Assembly: GCA_900555705.1 (NCBI GenBank)
Contig: USLV01000016.1
Span: 1-11,986 of the forward strand
Direction of reading: 5' to 3'
Length of the DNA stretch: 11,986 nucleotides
Source of the DNA: an uncultured Oscillospiraceae bacterium
GTDB taxonomy: Bacteria > Bacillota > Clostridia > Oscillospirales > Acutalibacteraceae
Shown here: piece after piece, positions 1-5,864 of the stretch
How positions within the stretch are numbered: position 1 is the stretch's first letter
Layout: each line of letters begins with the position of its first letter
Notes under the pieces: generated by a model
What the model was told of the DNA's origin: nothing
The model's database searches: none
Seen by the model: only the letters and a program-made list of their open reading frames with translations
Program-made: the position numbers and the translations under genes

Positions 1-16
1 TGTGTATAAGAGACAG
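1..16. other. Tn5/Nextera mosaic-end adapter remnant
   Basis: The first 16 bases, TGTGTATAAGAGACAG, are identical to the 3' part of the 19-bp Tn5 mosaic end used in Nextera libraries. This is untrimmed library sequence at a contig end, not genomic DNA or a natural transposon end. The organism's own sequence starts at about 17. Confidence 0.93.
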
Positions 17-357
17 TTCGGTTTCTTTTACAAAGGCGTCTTTTCCGTCGCAGTAGCCTTCGATATCGTCCGGATACCGCCCCGCCAATCGCTGCTATAG
101 GCTGCGCACACGGCGTGATGGGCGCGCAGATAGTCCCGGAAGGCGAGATGGCGCAGGATGTCGGTGGTATTGCTGCTTTCGAAGATATGAACCTGATGGG
201 TGCGGTTATCGCCGCCCTTGCGCAGATAGCGGCGGCCGAGAATACCGAATTCCCCCATATATTCATAGCCGAGCGCATCCGCCGGCTGTACCCGTTCCTG
301 CTCATATTGTACGGCCCAATCCGGATCATGAGGAACCACCCGTATTTGCTGCGCCAT
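17..357 (-). pseudogene. GrpB-family (UPF0157) protein, internally deleted and frameshifted
   Basis: The start ATG at 357-355 has an AGAGG-type ribosome site. The protein opens MAQQIRVVPHDPDW, the usual GrpB-family N-terminus, and later shows GYEYMGEFGI, GRRYLRKGGD, RTHQVHIFE and HLAFRDYLRAH, the conserved second half of the family. The segment normally between them, about 45-50 residues with the HIGSTSVPG and AKPIIDI signatures, is missing: the N-terminal helix runs straight into ALGYEY. After AAYS the frame is wrong. Another minus-strand frame continues with the family-like tail QRLAGRYPDDIEGYCDGKD to the adapter boundary, while the annotated frame stops at 30-28. An internal deletion plus a frameshift argue for a decayed gene. 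The molecular role of GrpB proteins is poorly defined (a nucleotidyltransferase-like fold has been proposed). A sequencing error near the contig end could explain the frameshift but not the deletion. Confidence 0.75.
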
Positions 358-388
358 GTCCCATCCTCTTCTGTCTGTACTTATATGT

Positions 389-417
389 ACTATAGCGCAG
401 ATACAGGTAAAACACAA
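389..417 (-). promoter_or_regulatory. Promoter of the grpB-like remnant, with a palindrome over its -10
   Basis: On the minus strand TTGTGT (417-412) and TATAGT (394-389) are 17 bp apart, about 32 bp upstream of the GrpB-like start. The imperfect palindrome GTACTTATATGTAC at 377-390 overlaps the -10 and probable start site and could be an operator, possibly for the neighbouring XRE regulator. The promoter is a motif match only. Confidence 0.45.
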
Positions 418-425
418 GTGCCGGT

Positions 426-671
426 TCAGCGTTCGTTTTCGGTTTGGGACGGGTGTTGCAGTCCGAGCGGCTTCCGAAATACCTCGACGGAAATGTCGAG
501 AACCAGAACCAAACGCATCATGGTGAGTGCGCTGGGCGTATGGCTGCCCTTTTCAAGTTGCTGATACCATCGTACAGAAATGCCGACCTTGTCCGCAACA
601 TCCTGCTGTGTCCAGCACAGCGCCTTTCGTTTGCGATAGAGTTCTCGGGATAATACACCACAAAATGACAT
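426..671 (-). CDS. XRE-family helix-turn-helix transcriptional regulator
   Basis: This 81-residue protein is essentially a single Cro/CI-type DNA-binding domain. LYRKRKALCWTQQDVADKVG is helices 1-2, and ISVRWYQQLEKGSHTPSALT carries the recognition helix and following turn (about residues 12-50). LVLVLDISVEVF is the usual last helix. The start at 671 is fixed by a near-perfect AAAGGAGGT site 6-7 bases upstream. There is no sensor or peptidase domain, so it most likely acts as a small dimeric repressor. It reads in the same direction as the GrpB-like remnant, 68 bp upstream of it. An ACGAA-N7-TTCGT inverted repeat at its own promoter suggests autoregulation. Its target genes cannot be told from sequence, and nothing links it directly to the CRISPR locus. 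Confidence 0.88.
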   Translation of the reverse strand: MSFCGVLSRELYRKRKALCWTQQDVADKVGISVRWYQQLEKGSHTPSALTMMRLVLVLDISVEVFRKPLGLQHPSQTENER

Positions 672-721
672 GGTTATACCTCCTTTTACAAGAAGCTTAA
701 CCGATTGTGGACATACAGGAA

Positions 722-756
722 ACGAATATATAGTTCGTATTGTATAATTTTGTCAG
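722..756 (-). promoter_or_regulatory. Promoter and candidate operator of the XRE regulator
   Basis: On the minus strand CTGACA (756-751) lies 18 bp from TATATA (732-727). The inverted repeat ACGAA-N7-TTCGT at 722-738 covers that -10, as expected of an autorepressed XRE gene. A plus-strand TATAAT at 743-748 is also present but lacks a well-placed -35. The -10 is only a four-of-six match, so this is tentative. Confidence 0.4.
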
Positions 757-843
757 AAAATTTTGAAAAAAGAAAGAGAATTTAGAGATAAACATTTTTC
801 TATTTTACGAAATGACAGAAAAAATCCCACTTTTCGGAGGGAA

Positions 844-872
844 TTGACTTTTGGGGGAAGAAGAAGTAAAAT
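844..872 (+). promoter_or_regulatory. Promoter of the 615-residue discoidin-domain gene
   Basis: TTGACT (844-849) and TAAAAT (867-872) are separated by exactly 17 bp. Transcription would start near 879, leaving a leader of about 30 bases that holds the GGGAGG ribosome site at 897-902. The rest of the 672-910 gap is AT-rich and shows no other gene. Confidence 0.6.
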
Positions 873-910
873 AATTACACAGAAGAGAGCAATGGCGGGA
901 GGAATTGGAG

Positions 911-2758
911 ATGGCAAAAAAAGAGGCGGCAGCTTTTGTGGAGTTGCCGATTGTGGAACAGAAGCAGTACAACACCTATCTGTCACTGACCATACCGTTC
1001 TGTGTGCTGGCGACGATACCAAACGCTGTTCCCTGGATCAACGAGCGTTTTATTGACATCTATATCAACGGTAATCAGGATTTCATGTATGCCGGATATG
1101 GCTATCAGGAGGATATAGCGGCGCACGAATTGCTGGAGGATCGGAATCTGCAATTTTCGGCGAATGAGGCGGACACGATGGATATCCCTGCCTGTCTGAT
1201 GCGGCAGATCGAGGAAGAGGGGTGGTATTGCGATATCCGCCTGGATGAGTTCTATCTGCCGACGCAGGATTCCTATGGGCAGGAGCACTATAACCATTCC
1301 TCTCTACTCTATGGCTATGATCGGGAAAGCCGGGAGTTCCTCGCCTATACCATCACTCGAGGAGAACGGTTTGCGCGGCTGCGCTATACCTTTGAAGAGG
1401 TGGAGCAGGCGTTTCGCTCGACGGTTGCGGACCGGCCGGGAGATATCCATCTCACCCTGCTGCGGCCGAAGCCGCTCGACGCGCCCTATCATTTCTCGAT
1501 CGAACGCTTCGCGTGCCGTCTGGCGGACTATCTCAACAGCCGTGATCTGACTGAACGGAATTATCATGCCTATATCGCGCTCTACCGGCGGGATGAGAAG
1601 GCGCCGTACGGCATCGCGGCTGTGCAGCAGTTTCTCGGGGATATGCAGCAAAAACAGGAATGGGCCTTTCGGGAGTTCCGCAGCATCCATTTCCTCGCCG
1701 AGCACAAGCGGGGCATTTGGGAACGGCTGTGCTATGTCTGCGAGACCGCCTCGCCGTTGGAGGAATTTCGTGCGCTGACGTCGCGCTATCGGGAGGTGGC
1801 CGACGGCTTTGAGCAGGCGCGGATGCTGTATTTAAAGGGGCAGTATCTGAATTGGGAGGATCCGGCGACGCCCGCGCGCTGGGCGGATATGCGCGAGCGG
1901 GTGATCCGACAAATGGAGGAGAAGCTCCTGCTGGAGCAGTCGCTGTTGGCCGAGGCGGCTGTACTGCTGTTGCATCCGGCGCAGCCGAAGCCGGACACCC
2001 TGTCGGAGATTAGCGGTGAAGCGGCTGTTTCGATGGAAATCGACACAGAGACGGCGTTGTATCGACACAGCCTGATCCTGCACTGTCGTTGGAATCACCC
2101 CCGGCGGCTGGATCGGGTCTGCGTTTCGCAGCGGCGCTTTGCCACTGTTTGGGTGGACGGCGAGGCACTGCCGCCGCGCCCGTCAATGGAGGAGTGCGTG
2201 GAAAAGATGATTTGCTGGCGTGTGCGGAAAACCTGCGCACGGGAGCTGACGGTGCGGCTGCTGTCGGACTTTCCGATTCTGCCGGAGGAGACGGTGCTGC
2301 GTGTCTATGAGATGAGCCTGAGCTGGCGGCGGCCCGCTGTGGCCTCGAGCAGCTGGCAGCCGGAGGACGGCGAGGTCTTCCAGCCCATGACACCAGACAT
2401 GGCGGTGGACGGGGAGGAAAAGACCTATTGGAATGCGCGGCCACATTGGCAGCCAGGCGAGACATTTCTCGAGGTGGATTTGGAATCGGAGATGACGGTC
2501 AATGCCGTGCTGATCGCGGAGCGGCTGGGAAATCGGCGACTGTGCGGCTATGCCGTGTATGGCTGCGGCGAGGACGGCATGTGGCGGTCGCTTCTGCGGG
2601 AAGACGGGGAGCCGGTCGGTGCGTTCCGGCTGCATCGATTCGCGACACAGCCCGTGCGGCGGCTGCGACTGGTCGTGGAGCGGACACTGCCGGATCAGTA
2701 CGGCTTCGATGAACCGGCGATCGGCCGGTTCGATGCCTATTGTCTGCCGATGAATTGA
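911..2758 (+). CDS. Protein of unknown function with C-terminal F5/8 type C (discoidin-like) domain
   Basis: The 615-residue protein starts at ATG 911, 8 bases after GGGAGG (897-902). An in-frame TTG at 905 is too close to that site. There is no signal peptide or membrane segment, so it is probably cytoplasmic. Residues about 478-614 resemble a discoidin/F5-8 type C beta-sandwich: MAVDGEEKTYW is the AxDGxxxTxW signature, followed by FLEVDLESEMTVNAVLI and a YAVYGCGEDGMW segment. The N-terminal third has a conserved-looking PFCVLA and, near residue 135, YGQEHYNHSSLLYGYD. That Cys...His arrangement recalls papain-fold or BtrH-like proteins found beside peptide and antibiotic pathways, but this is a weak resemblance seen by eye. 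The middle is helical and rich in Glu and Arg. The gene is transcribed alone from its own promoter and ends in no clear terminator. No function is assigned. Confidence 0.8.
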   Translation: MAKKEAAAFVELPIVEQKQYNTYLSLTIPFCVLATIPNAVPWINERFIDIYINGNQDFMYAGYGYQEDIAAHELLEDRNLQFSANEADTMDIPACLMRQIEEEGWYCDIRLDEFYLPTQDSYGQEHYNHSSLLYGYDRESREFLAYTITRGERFARLRYTFEEVEQAFRSTVADRPGDIHLTLLRPKPLDAPYHFSIERFACRLADYLNSRDLTERNYHAYIALYRRDEKAPYGIAAVQQFLGDMQQKQEWAFREFRSIHFLAEHKRGIWERLCYVCETASPLEEFRALTSRYREVADGFEQARMLYLKGQYLNWEDPATPARWADMRERVIRQMEEKLLLEQSLLAEAAVLLLHPAQPKPDTLSEISGEAAVSMEIDTETALYRHSLILHCRWNHPRRLDRVCVSQRRFATVWVDGEALPPRPSMEECVEKMICWRVRKTCARELTVRLLSDFPILPEETVLRVYEMSLSWRRPAVASSSWQPEDGEVFQPMTPDMAVDGEEKTYWNARPHWQPGETFLEVDLESEMTVNAVLIAERLGNRRLCGYAVYGCGEDGMWRSLLREDGEPVGAFRLHRFATQPVRRLRLVVERTLPDQYGFDEPAIGRFDAYCLPMN

Positions 2759-2782
2759 CGTTTTATCTTGGCATGATAGAAT
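2755..2782 (+). promoter_or_regulatory. Possible promoter over the end of the 615-residue gene
   Basis: TTGACG (2755-2760) overlaps the stop codon and lies 16 bp from TAGAAT (2777-2782). Only the FG-GAP remnant follows, so it may be non-functional or a relic of a lost gene. Confidence 0.25.
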
Positions 2783-3023
2783 GATGGTGGAAAGCAGTGG
2801 CTTCGGTTTGGAAAGGAGAGTTCCCGCATGGGGTGGTCTGCACATCCGAGGATTTCAACGTCGACAATATCACGGAAAATGTGTGCTGGCGGGAGACTTC
2901 AATCGGGATGGAAAATGTGATCTGGAGGCGTTGTACAAGTATCCGACAGGCTTTGGAATATGGCAGTTCCCGGGCTCCGGCACCACACCCTTTACCCACT
3001 GGCAAAAATGGCGTACCTATTGA
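2781..3023 (+). pseudogene. Remnant of an FG-GAP/VCBS-repeat protein
   Basis: An 80-codon frame contains VLAGDFNRDGKCDLEALY followed by KYPTGFGIWQFPGSG. The DFNRDGKCD loop is the calcium-binding DxNxDGxxD motif of FG-GAP/VCBS beta-propeller blades, and the aromatic-rich strand after it is also typical. An upstream stretch with WGGLHIRGFQ looks like half of a preceding blade. One and a half blades cannot make a domain. Neither ATG (2781 or 2784) has a good ribosome site and there is no secretion signal, so this is most likely a broken fragment of a larger surface or secreted protein. The rest of 2759-3068 holds no other recognisable gene. A real small protein cannot be excluded. Confidence 0.4.
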
Positions 3024-3068
3024 GCAGACCGTTCTTTTCAGAATCTTTCGAAAAACATCAGAAAGGGC

Positions 3069-3097
3069 TTGCAATCTGCGGGCAAATGATGTAGAAT
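3069..3097 (+). promoter_or_regulatory. Promoter of the tRNA-Arg gene
   Basis: TTGCAA (3069-3074) and TAGAAT (3092-3097) are 17 bp apart, about 30 bp before the mature tRNA. The short leader contains a small hairpin, CCTCC-CAA-GGAGG (3106-3118), that would be removed by RNase P processing. Confidence 0.65.
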
Positions 3098-3127
3098 AAT
3101 ATACACCTCCCAAGGAGGCGTATATAT

Positions 3128-3204
3128 CCGCCCGTGGCGAAGCTGGATATCGCAGTGGATTCCGATTCCAAAGGCCGGGGGTTCGAATCCCTCCGGGCGG
3201 ACCA
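3128..3204 (+). tRNA. tRNA-Arg (anticodon CCG)
   Basis: The full 77-nt cloverleaf folds by hand. The acceptor stem CCGCCCG (3128-3134) pairs with CGGGCGG (3194-3200). The D stem is GCGA/TCGC. The anticodon loop is TTCCGAT with CCG at 3162-3164, reading the CGG codon. The T stem GGGGG/CCCTC encloses TTCGAAT, and the CCA end is encoded (3202-3204). The last pair of the anticodon stem (G3155-A3171) is mismatched. The gene is transcribed alone between its own promoter and terminator. Confidence 0.95.
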
Positions 3205-3245
3205 AAAGAAGACCCGCACGCAAAACGCGTGCGGGTCTTCTTTTT
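3204..3245 (+). terminator. Intrinsic terminator of the tRNA-Arg gene
   Basis: GAAGACCCGCACGC (3208-3221) pairs perfectly with GCGTGCGGGTCTTC (3227-3240) around a 5-base loop, followed by TTTTT. The A-run before the stem could make it work for minus-strand transcripts too. It isolates the tRNA from cas3. Confidence 0.95.
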
Positions 3246-3355
3246 ATCCCTGTTTGTCGAGCGGTGACATTTTTTGAAACAGAAGCCTGTGGTGGAGGTT
3301 TTAAATCCCATTTAAAAGTGATCATATGATCTAATCTGAAATTTTTTACCGATAA

Positions 3356-3384
3356 TTGACAAATTTTCTCCAAATTGGTATAAT
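3356..3384 (+). promoter_or_regulatory. Consensus promoter of cas3
   Basis: TTGACA (3356-3361) and TATAAT (3379-3384) match the vegetative consensus in all 12 positions, with 17 bp spacing and a TGG extension before the -10. Transcription should start near 3391. cas3 is therefore expressed separately from, and perhaps more strongly than, the Cascade operon. Confidence 0.85.
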
Positions 3385-3395
3385 AATCAAAAATA

Positions 3396-5636
3396 ATGTA
3401 CGGGCGGGGTGGTTTCTTGGATTTTTTAACAGATCGAGTGTTGGCGCATATCAGCGAGGATCAGACCCGTGAACAGCCTTTGCTCGATCATCTACAAAAT
3501 ACCGCCCATCTGGCTGCTGCTTTTTCCGCCGCCTTTGGTGCGGAGCAGCAGGGCTATCTGGCCGGATTGCTGCACGATATCGGCAAATACAGCGAGGAGT
3601 TTCAGCAGCGACTGCACGGCGGCGACAGGGTAGATCACTCTACTGCGGGGGCGCAGGAGGCGTGCCGGCATCAACAGCGGCCAGCGGCATTTGCGATTGC
3701 GGGGCATCACAGCGGTCTGCCGGATATGGGGGCGAAGCATGATTCTGCGGACAGCGTCACTTTTTTCGGCCGGATGAGGCGAAGTATCCCGAACTATAGC
3801 CGCTGGCAACAGGAGCTGTCCTTCCCCGATACACCGTCGGTTTCGTTGCCGCGGGATTCTCTTGCAGTGTCTCTTTATATCCGCATGCTTTATTCGGCGT
3901 TGGTCGATGCGGATTATATCGATACGGAAACGTTCATGAAAGGCGAGCAGCCCCGTGGCAGTTATCCTGCCGTCCCGGTTTTGCTCGATCGTCTTAAGTG
4001 CTATGTCCGGGAACGCTGGGGTGTCGATATGGAGGCGGCTTCACCGCCTCCGGCGGCCGATGAAACGGTCACACAGCAGTTGAACCGTCGCCGATCCGAC
4101 ATCCTGTGCACCTGCCTGCAACGCGGACTGGCGGGGAAACGGGGACTGTACACCCTGACGGTGCCGACCGGCGGCGGGAAGACGGTCTCCTCTCTGGCCT
4201 TTGCGCTGGCCATGGCGGCTGCCCAGAACATGGAACGGGTGATCTATGTCATTCCCTATACCTCGATTATCGAACAGAATGCCGGGGTATTTGCCGAGAT
4301 TCTGGGAACGGAAAACGTGCTGGAGCATCACGCCGGCGCGGAATATCAGCTCTCGGAGGACGCGGATCCGACGGCTTACCGCAAGGCGCTGGCGGCGGAG
4401 AACTGGGACGCGCCGCTCATTGTGACAACAGCGGTGCAATTTTTTGAATCGCTCTATGCCAATCGTTCCTCCCGCTGCCGCAAGCTCCACAATATCGCGA
4501 ACAGTGTCATCGTTTTCGACGAGGCGCAGACGATACCGACTGTGTATCTCGATCCCTGTGTGGCGGCCATCGCCCGGCTGGTACAGTATTACGGTGCGAC
4601 GGCGGTACTCTGTACCGCGACCCAACCCGCGCTGGAGTCGGTCTTTCAGAAATTTGCGCCGGAGCTGTCGATGGAGGAGATCTGTCCCGAGCCGGAACAG
4701 CAGTACCAGCTGTTTCGACGAACTACGATACAGGATTTGGGCCAAATCGACGAGGAGGCGTTGGCAGAACGTCTCAACGAGGCGGAACAGGTGCTGTGCG
4801 TCGTGAACAAACGGCTCACGGCGCAAACCCTGTTCGACGCTCTGCGGGGAGAGGGGAACTACTGCCTCACGACCTTGCTCTATCCCGCCCACCGCAAACG
4901 GCTGCTCGCAGAGATCCGGCAGCGGCTGCGGGAGGGACTGCCCTGCCGGGTGGTGTCCACTTCGCTGATCGAGGCGGGAGTGGATGTGGATTTCCCGGTT
5001 GCCTACCGGGAGGAGACCGGGCTGGATTCCATTCTCCAGACTGCCGGGCGCTGCAACCGGGAGGGAAGGCGCAGGGCAGAGGAAAGCCCGGTTTTTGTGT
5101 TCCGCCTTTTCGATATGTCGCAGAACAAGAAAACAGAGCAGGCAAATGAGACGATACAGCAGGAGAACAGAGCGATACAGCAAAAAGTTCACATGACGCG
5201 CATGATTCTGCGGGATTTTGCGGATCCGTCCGGCCCCGACGCCATCCGGCAGTATTTCGAGGGCTGGCGGGCGATTCTCGGCGACGACCAGCTGGACACC
5301 CAAAGGATTCTGAAGAAAACCCAGGCACTCGCCTTTGCGGAGATTGCCAGGAATTTTCATCTCATTCATTCGCCGACGCGCACGGTCTATATTCCGCTCG
5401 GCGAGGGGGCGACGTTGGTGGAACAGCTGCGCCGCGGCGAACGAAGCCGTTCGCTTTTCCGTCGGCTCGGGCAATATGGGGTCAGCGTGTATCCTGAGCA
5501 CCTGGAAGCTCTGAACTGCGCGGGGAAGCTCTCGTATCTCGACGAAGACGTGGTGGTGCTGGTAGACACCAGCTGCTACAGCGAGCAGACCGGACTGCTG
5601 CTGGATGTGCCGTTCGGACAGTGCTGGACGGTATGA
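3396..5636 (+). CDS. cas3: Type I-C CRISPR helicase-nuclease Cas3
   Basis: Cas3 is the effector recruited by target-bound Cascade; it unwinds and degrades DNA. The 746-residue protein has an N-terminal HD nuclease (about 1-200). Its metal ligands are seen in DHLQNTA (H32), LLHDIGK (H60-D61, K64), VDHST (H81) and AGHHSGLPD (H103-H104). The SF2 helicase shows PTGGGKT (257-263, Walker A), DEAQ (375-378, Walker B), a CTATQP motif III and QTAGRCNREG (548-557, motif VI), then a C-terminal accessory domain. The start is uncertain. ATG 3396 lies only about 5 bases from the predicted RNA start and has no ribosome site, while TTG 3417, seven codons in, has GGGGTGG at 3406-3412 at good spacing. The family-conserved part begins at LAHISED, so either start is compatible. 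All key residues are present, so the enzyme looks active. It is transcribed apart from cas5c. Confidence 0.96.
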   Translation: MYGRGGFLDFLTDRVLAHISEDQTREQPLLDHLQNTAHLAAAFSAAFGAEQQGYLAGLLHDIGKYSEEFQQRLHGGDRVDHSTAGAQEACRHQQRPAAFAIAGHHSGLPDMGAKHDSADSVTFFGRMRRSIPNYSRWQQELSFPDTPSVSLPRDSLAVSLYIRMLYSALVDADYIDTETFMKGEQPRGSYPAVPVLLDRLKCYVRERWGVDMEAASPPPAADETVTQQLNRRRSDILCTCLQRGLAGKRGLYTLTVPTGGGKTVSSLAFALAMAAAQNMERVIYVIPYTSIIEQNAGVFAEILGTENVLEHHAGAEYQLSEDADPTAYRKALAAENWDAPLIVTTAVQFFESLYANRSSRCRKLHNIANSVIVFDEAQTIPTVYLDPCVAAIARLVQYYGATAVLCTATQPALESVFQKFAPELSMEEICPEPEQQYQLFRRTTIQDLGQIDEEALAERLNEAEQVLCVVNKRLTAQTLFDALRGEGNYCLTTLLYPAHRKRLLAEIRQRLREGLPCRVVSTSLIEAGVDVDFPVAYREETGLDSILQTAGRCNREGRRRAEESPVFVFRLFDMSQNKKTEQANETIQQENRAIQQKVHMTRMILRDFADPSGPDAIRQYFEGWRAILGDDQLDTQRILKKTQALAFAEIARNFHLIHSPTRTVYIPLGEGATLVEQLRRGERSRSLFRRLGQYGVSVYPEHLEALNCAGKLSYLDEDVVVLVDTSCYSEQTGLLLDVPFGQCWTV

Positions 5637-5649
5637 GCGTATACACAGG

Positions 5650-5678
5650 AAAAAGCGGCAGGGGGTAAGCCCTGCCGC
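5650..5678 (-). terminator. Intrinsic terminator of the minus-strand crRNA-like RNA
   Basis: On the minus strand GCGGCAGGG (5678-5670) pairs with CCCTGCCGC (5663-5655) around a 6-base loop, followed directly by TTTTT (5654-5650). On the plus strand the hairpin is followed by CATTCC, so it is oriented to end the minus-strand RNA, not the cas3 message. Confidence 0.8.
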
Positions 5679-5711
5679 CATTCCACATGTTGCCACACAA
5701 TACACCAAATT

Positions 5712-5744
5712 ATTTCAATCCACGCCGCCATTCCGGGCGGCGAC
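5712..5744 (-). repeat. Solitary diverged CRISPR repeat, inverted relative to the array
   Basis: Read on the minus strand this 33-mer is the same length as the array repeat and shares its first six bases (GTCGCC) and last 13 (CGTGGATTGAAAT). The seven differences all fall in the stem-loop. The array stem GCCCTCC/GGAGGGC becomes GCCGCC/GGCGGC, with two adjacent pairs swapped in a compensatory way (C-G to G-C and T-A to C-G). The hairpin and 5' handle needed for Cas5c processing are thus kept while the primary sequence has drifted. Confidence 0.9.
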
Positions 5745-5752
5745 CAGTTCCT

Positions 5753-5780
5753 ATTATACGGCGCTTGCCTAAAATTGCAA
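5753..5780 (-). promoter_or_regulatory. Promoter of the crRNA-like RNA
   Basis: On the minus strand TTGCAA (5780-5775) and a perfect TATAAT (5758-5753) are 16 bp apart. The expected RNA start, 6-8 bases downstream, falls just before the solitary repeat at 5744. Confidence 0.7.
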
Positions 5781-5804
5781 GTGAAAATATTTTTTCATCC
5801 GCTA

Positions 5805-5833
5805 TTGACAGGTTAACTTGTGAGGTGTATACT
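5805..5833 (+). promoter_or_regulatory. Promoter of the cas5c-cas2 operon
   Basis: TTGACA (5805-5810) and TATACT (5828-5833) are 17 bp apart, giving a start near 5840 and a 5' leader of about 43 bases. An imperfect palindrome, ACAGGTTAACTTGT (5808-5821, 12 of 14 symmetric), sits between the boxes and could bind a repressor. The putative crRNA-like target begins just downstream, and a full-length protospacer (5861 back to about 5827) would cover this -10 box. Confidence 0.82.
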
Positions 5834-5840
5834 GAAAGCG

Positions 5841-5864
5841 CGATATACATTACACAAAATTGAA
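5841..5864 (-). promoter_or_regulatory. Putative Cascade self-target with TTC PAM at the cas5c operon start
   Basis: On the minus strand TTC (5864-5862), the canonical type I-C PAM, is followed from 5861 by a 20-base partial match to the crRNA-like spacer. Positions 1-5, 7-11, 13-15, 17 and 20 match, and 6, 12, 16, 18 and 19 do not. Positions 6, 12 and 18 are the bases type I Cascade flips out. Binding here would block the -10 and start site. The imperfect distal match fits binding without Cas3 cleavage. Confidence 0.7.

Larger units (their letters stand above)
5650..5747 (-). ncRNA. Putative CreR-like crRNA-resembling regulatory RNA
   Basis: A minus-strand RNA of about 98 nt is predicted. 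Its promoter places the RNA start 1-5 bases before a diverged CRISPR repeat (5744-5712). A spacer-like segment follows (from 5711) and an intrinsic terminator ends it near 5650. About 33 bases separate repeat and terminator stem, close to the 33-36 base spacers of the array, so the terminator hairpin takes the place of a downstream repeat. The first 20 bases of the segment, AATTTGGTGTATTGTGTGGC, align with the minus strand of the cas5c 5' region, AATTTTGTGTAATGTATATC, which is preceded by TTC. In the first 15 positions only 6 and 12 differ. Known family: CreR and CreA RNAs guide Cascade to promoters with partial matches, giving repression without cleavage. Inference: this RNA lets Cascade repress its own operon. 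An inert relic repeat is the main alternative. Confidence 0.72.

Noticed and set aside
3128..3204. tRNA-Arg as an integration (att) site for a mobile island
   Set aside because: No direct repeat of the tRNA 3' end and no integrase gene are found within the window.
2763..3373. Minus-strand frames over the tRNA with PEGFEPPAFGIGI and PGGIRTPGLWNRN
   Set aside because: These are the well-known false proteins produced by reading tRNA genes on the opposite strand; a full tRNA-Arg with promoter and terminator explains the sequence.
3379..3392. Plus-strand GGTATAAT similarity between cas3 promoter and the crRNA-like spacer
   Set aside because: The similarity is spread over an AT-rich -10 box with mismatches at seed positions and no TTC PAM; the cas5c match is far better.
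4041..5708. Long 555-codon minus-strand open frame opposite cas3
   Set aside because: It is a shadow of GC-rich cas3: no recognisable motif and no ribosome site, and cas3 carries all conserved helicase motifs on the plus strand.
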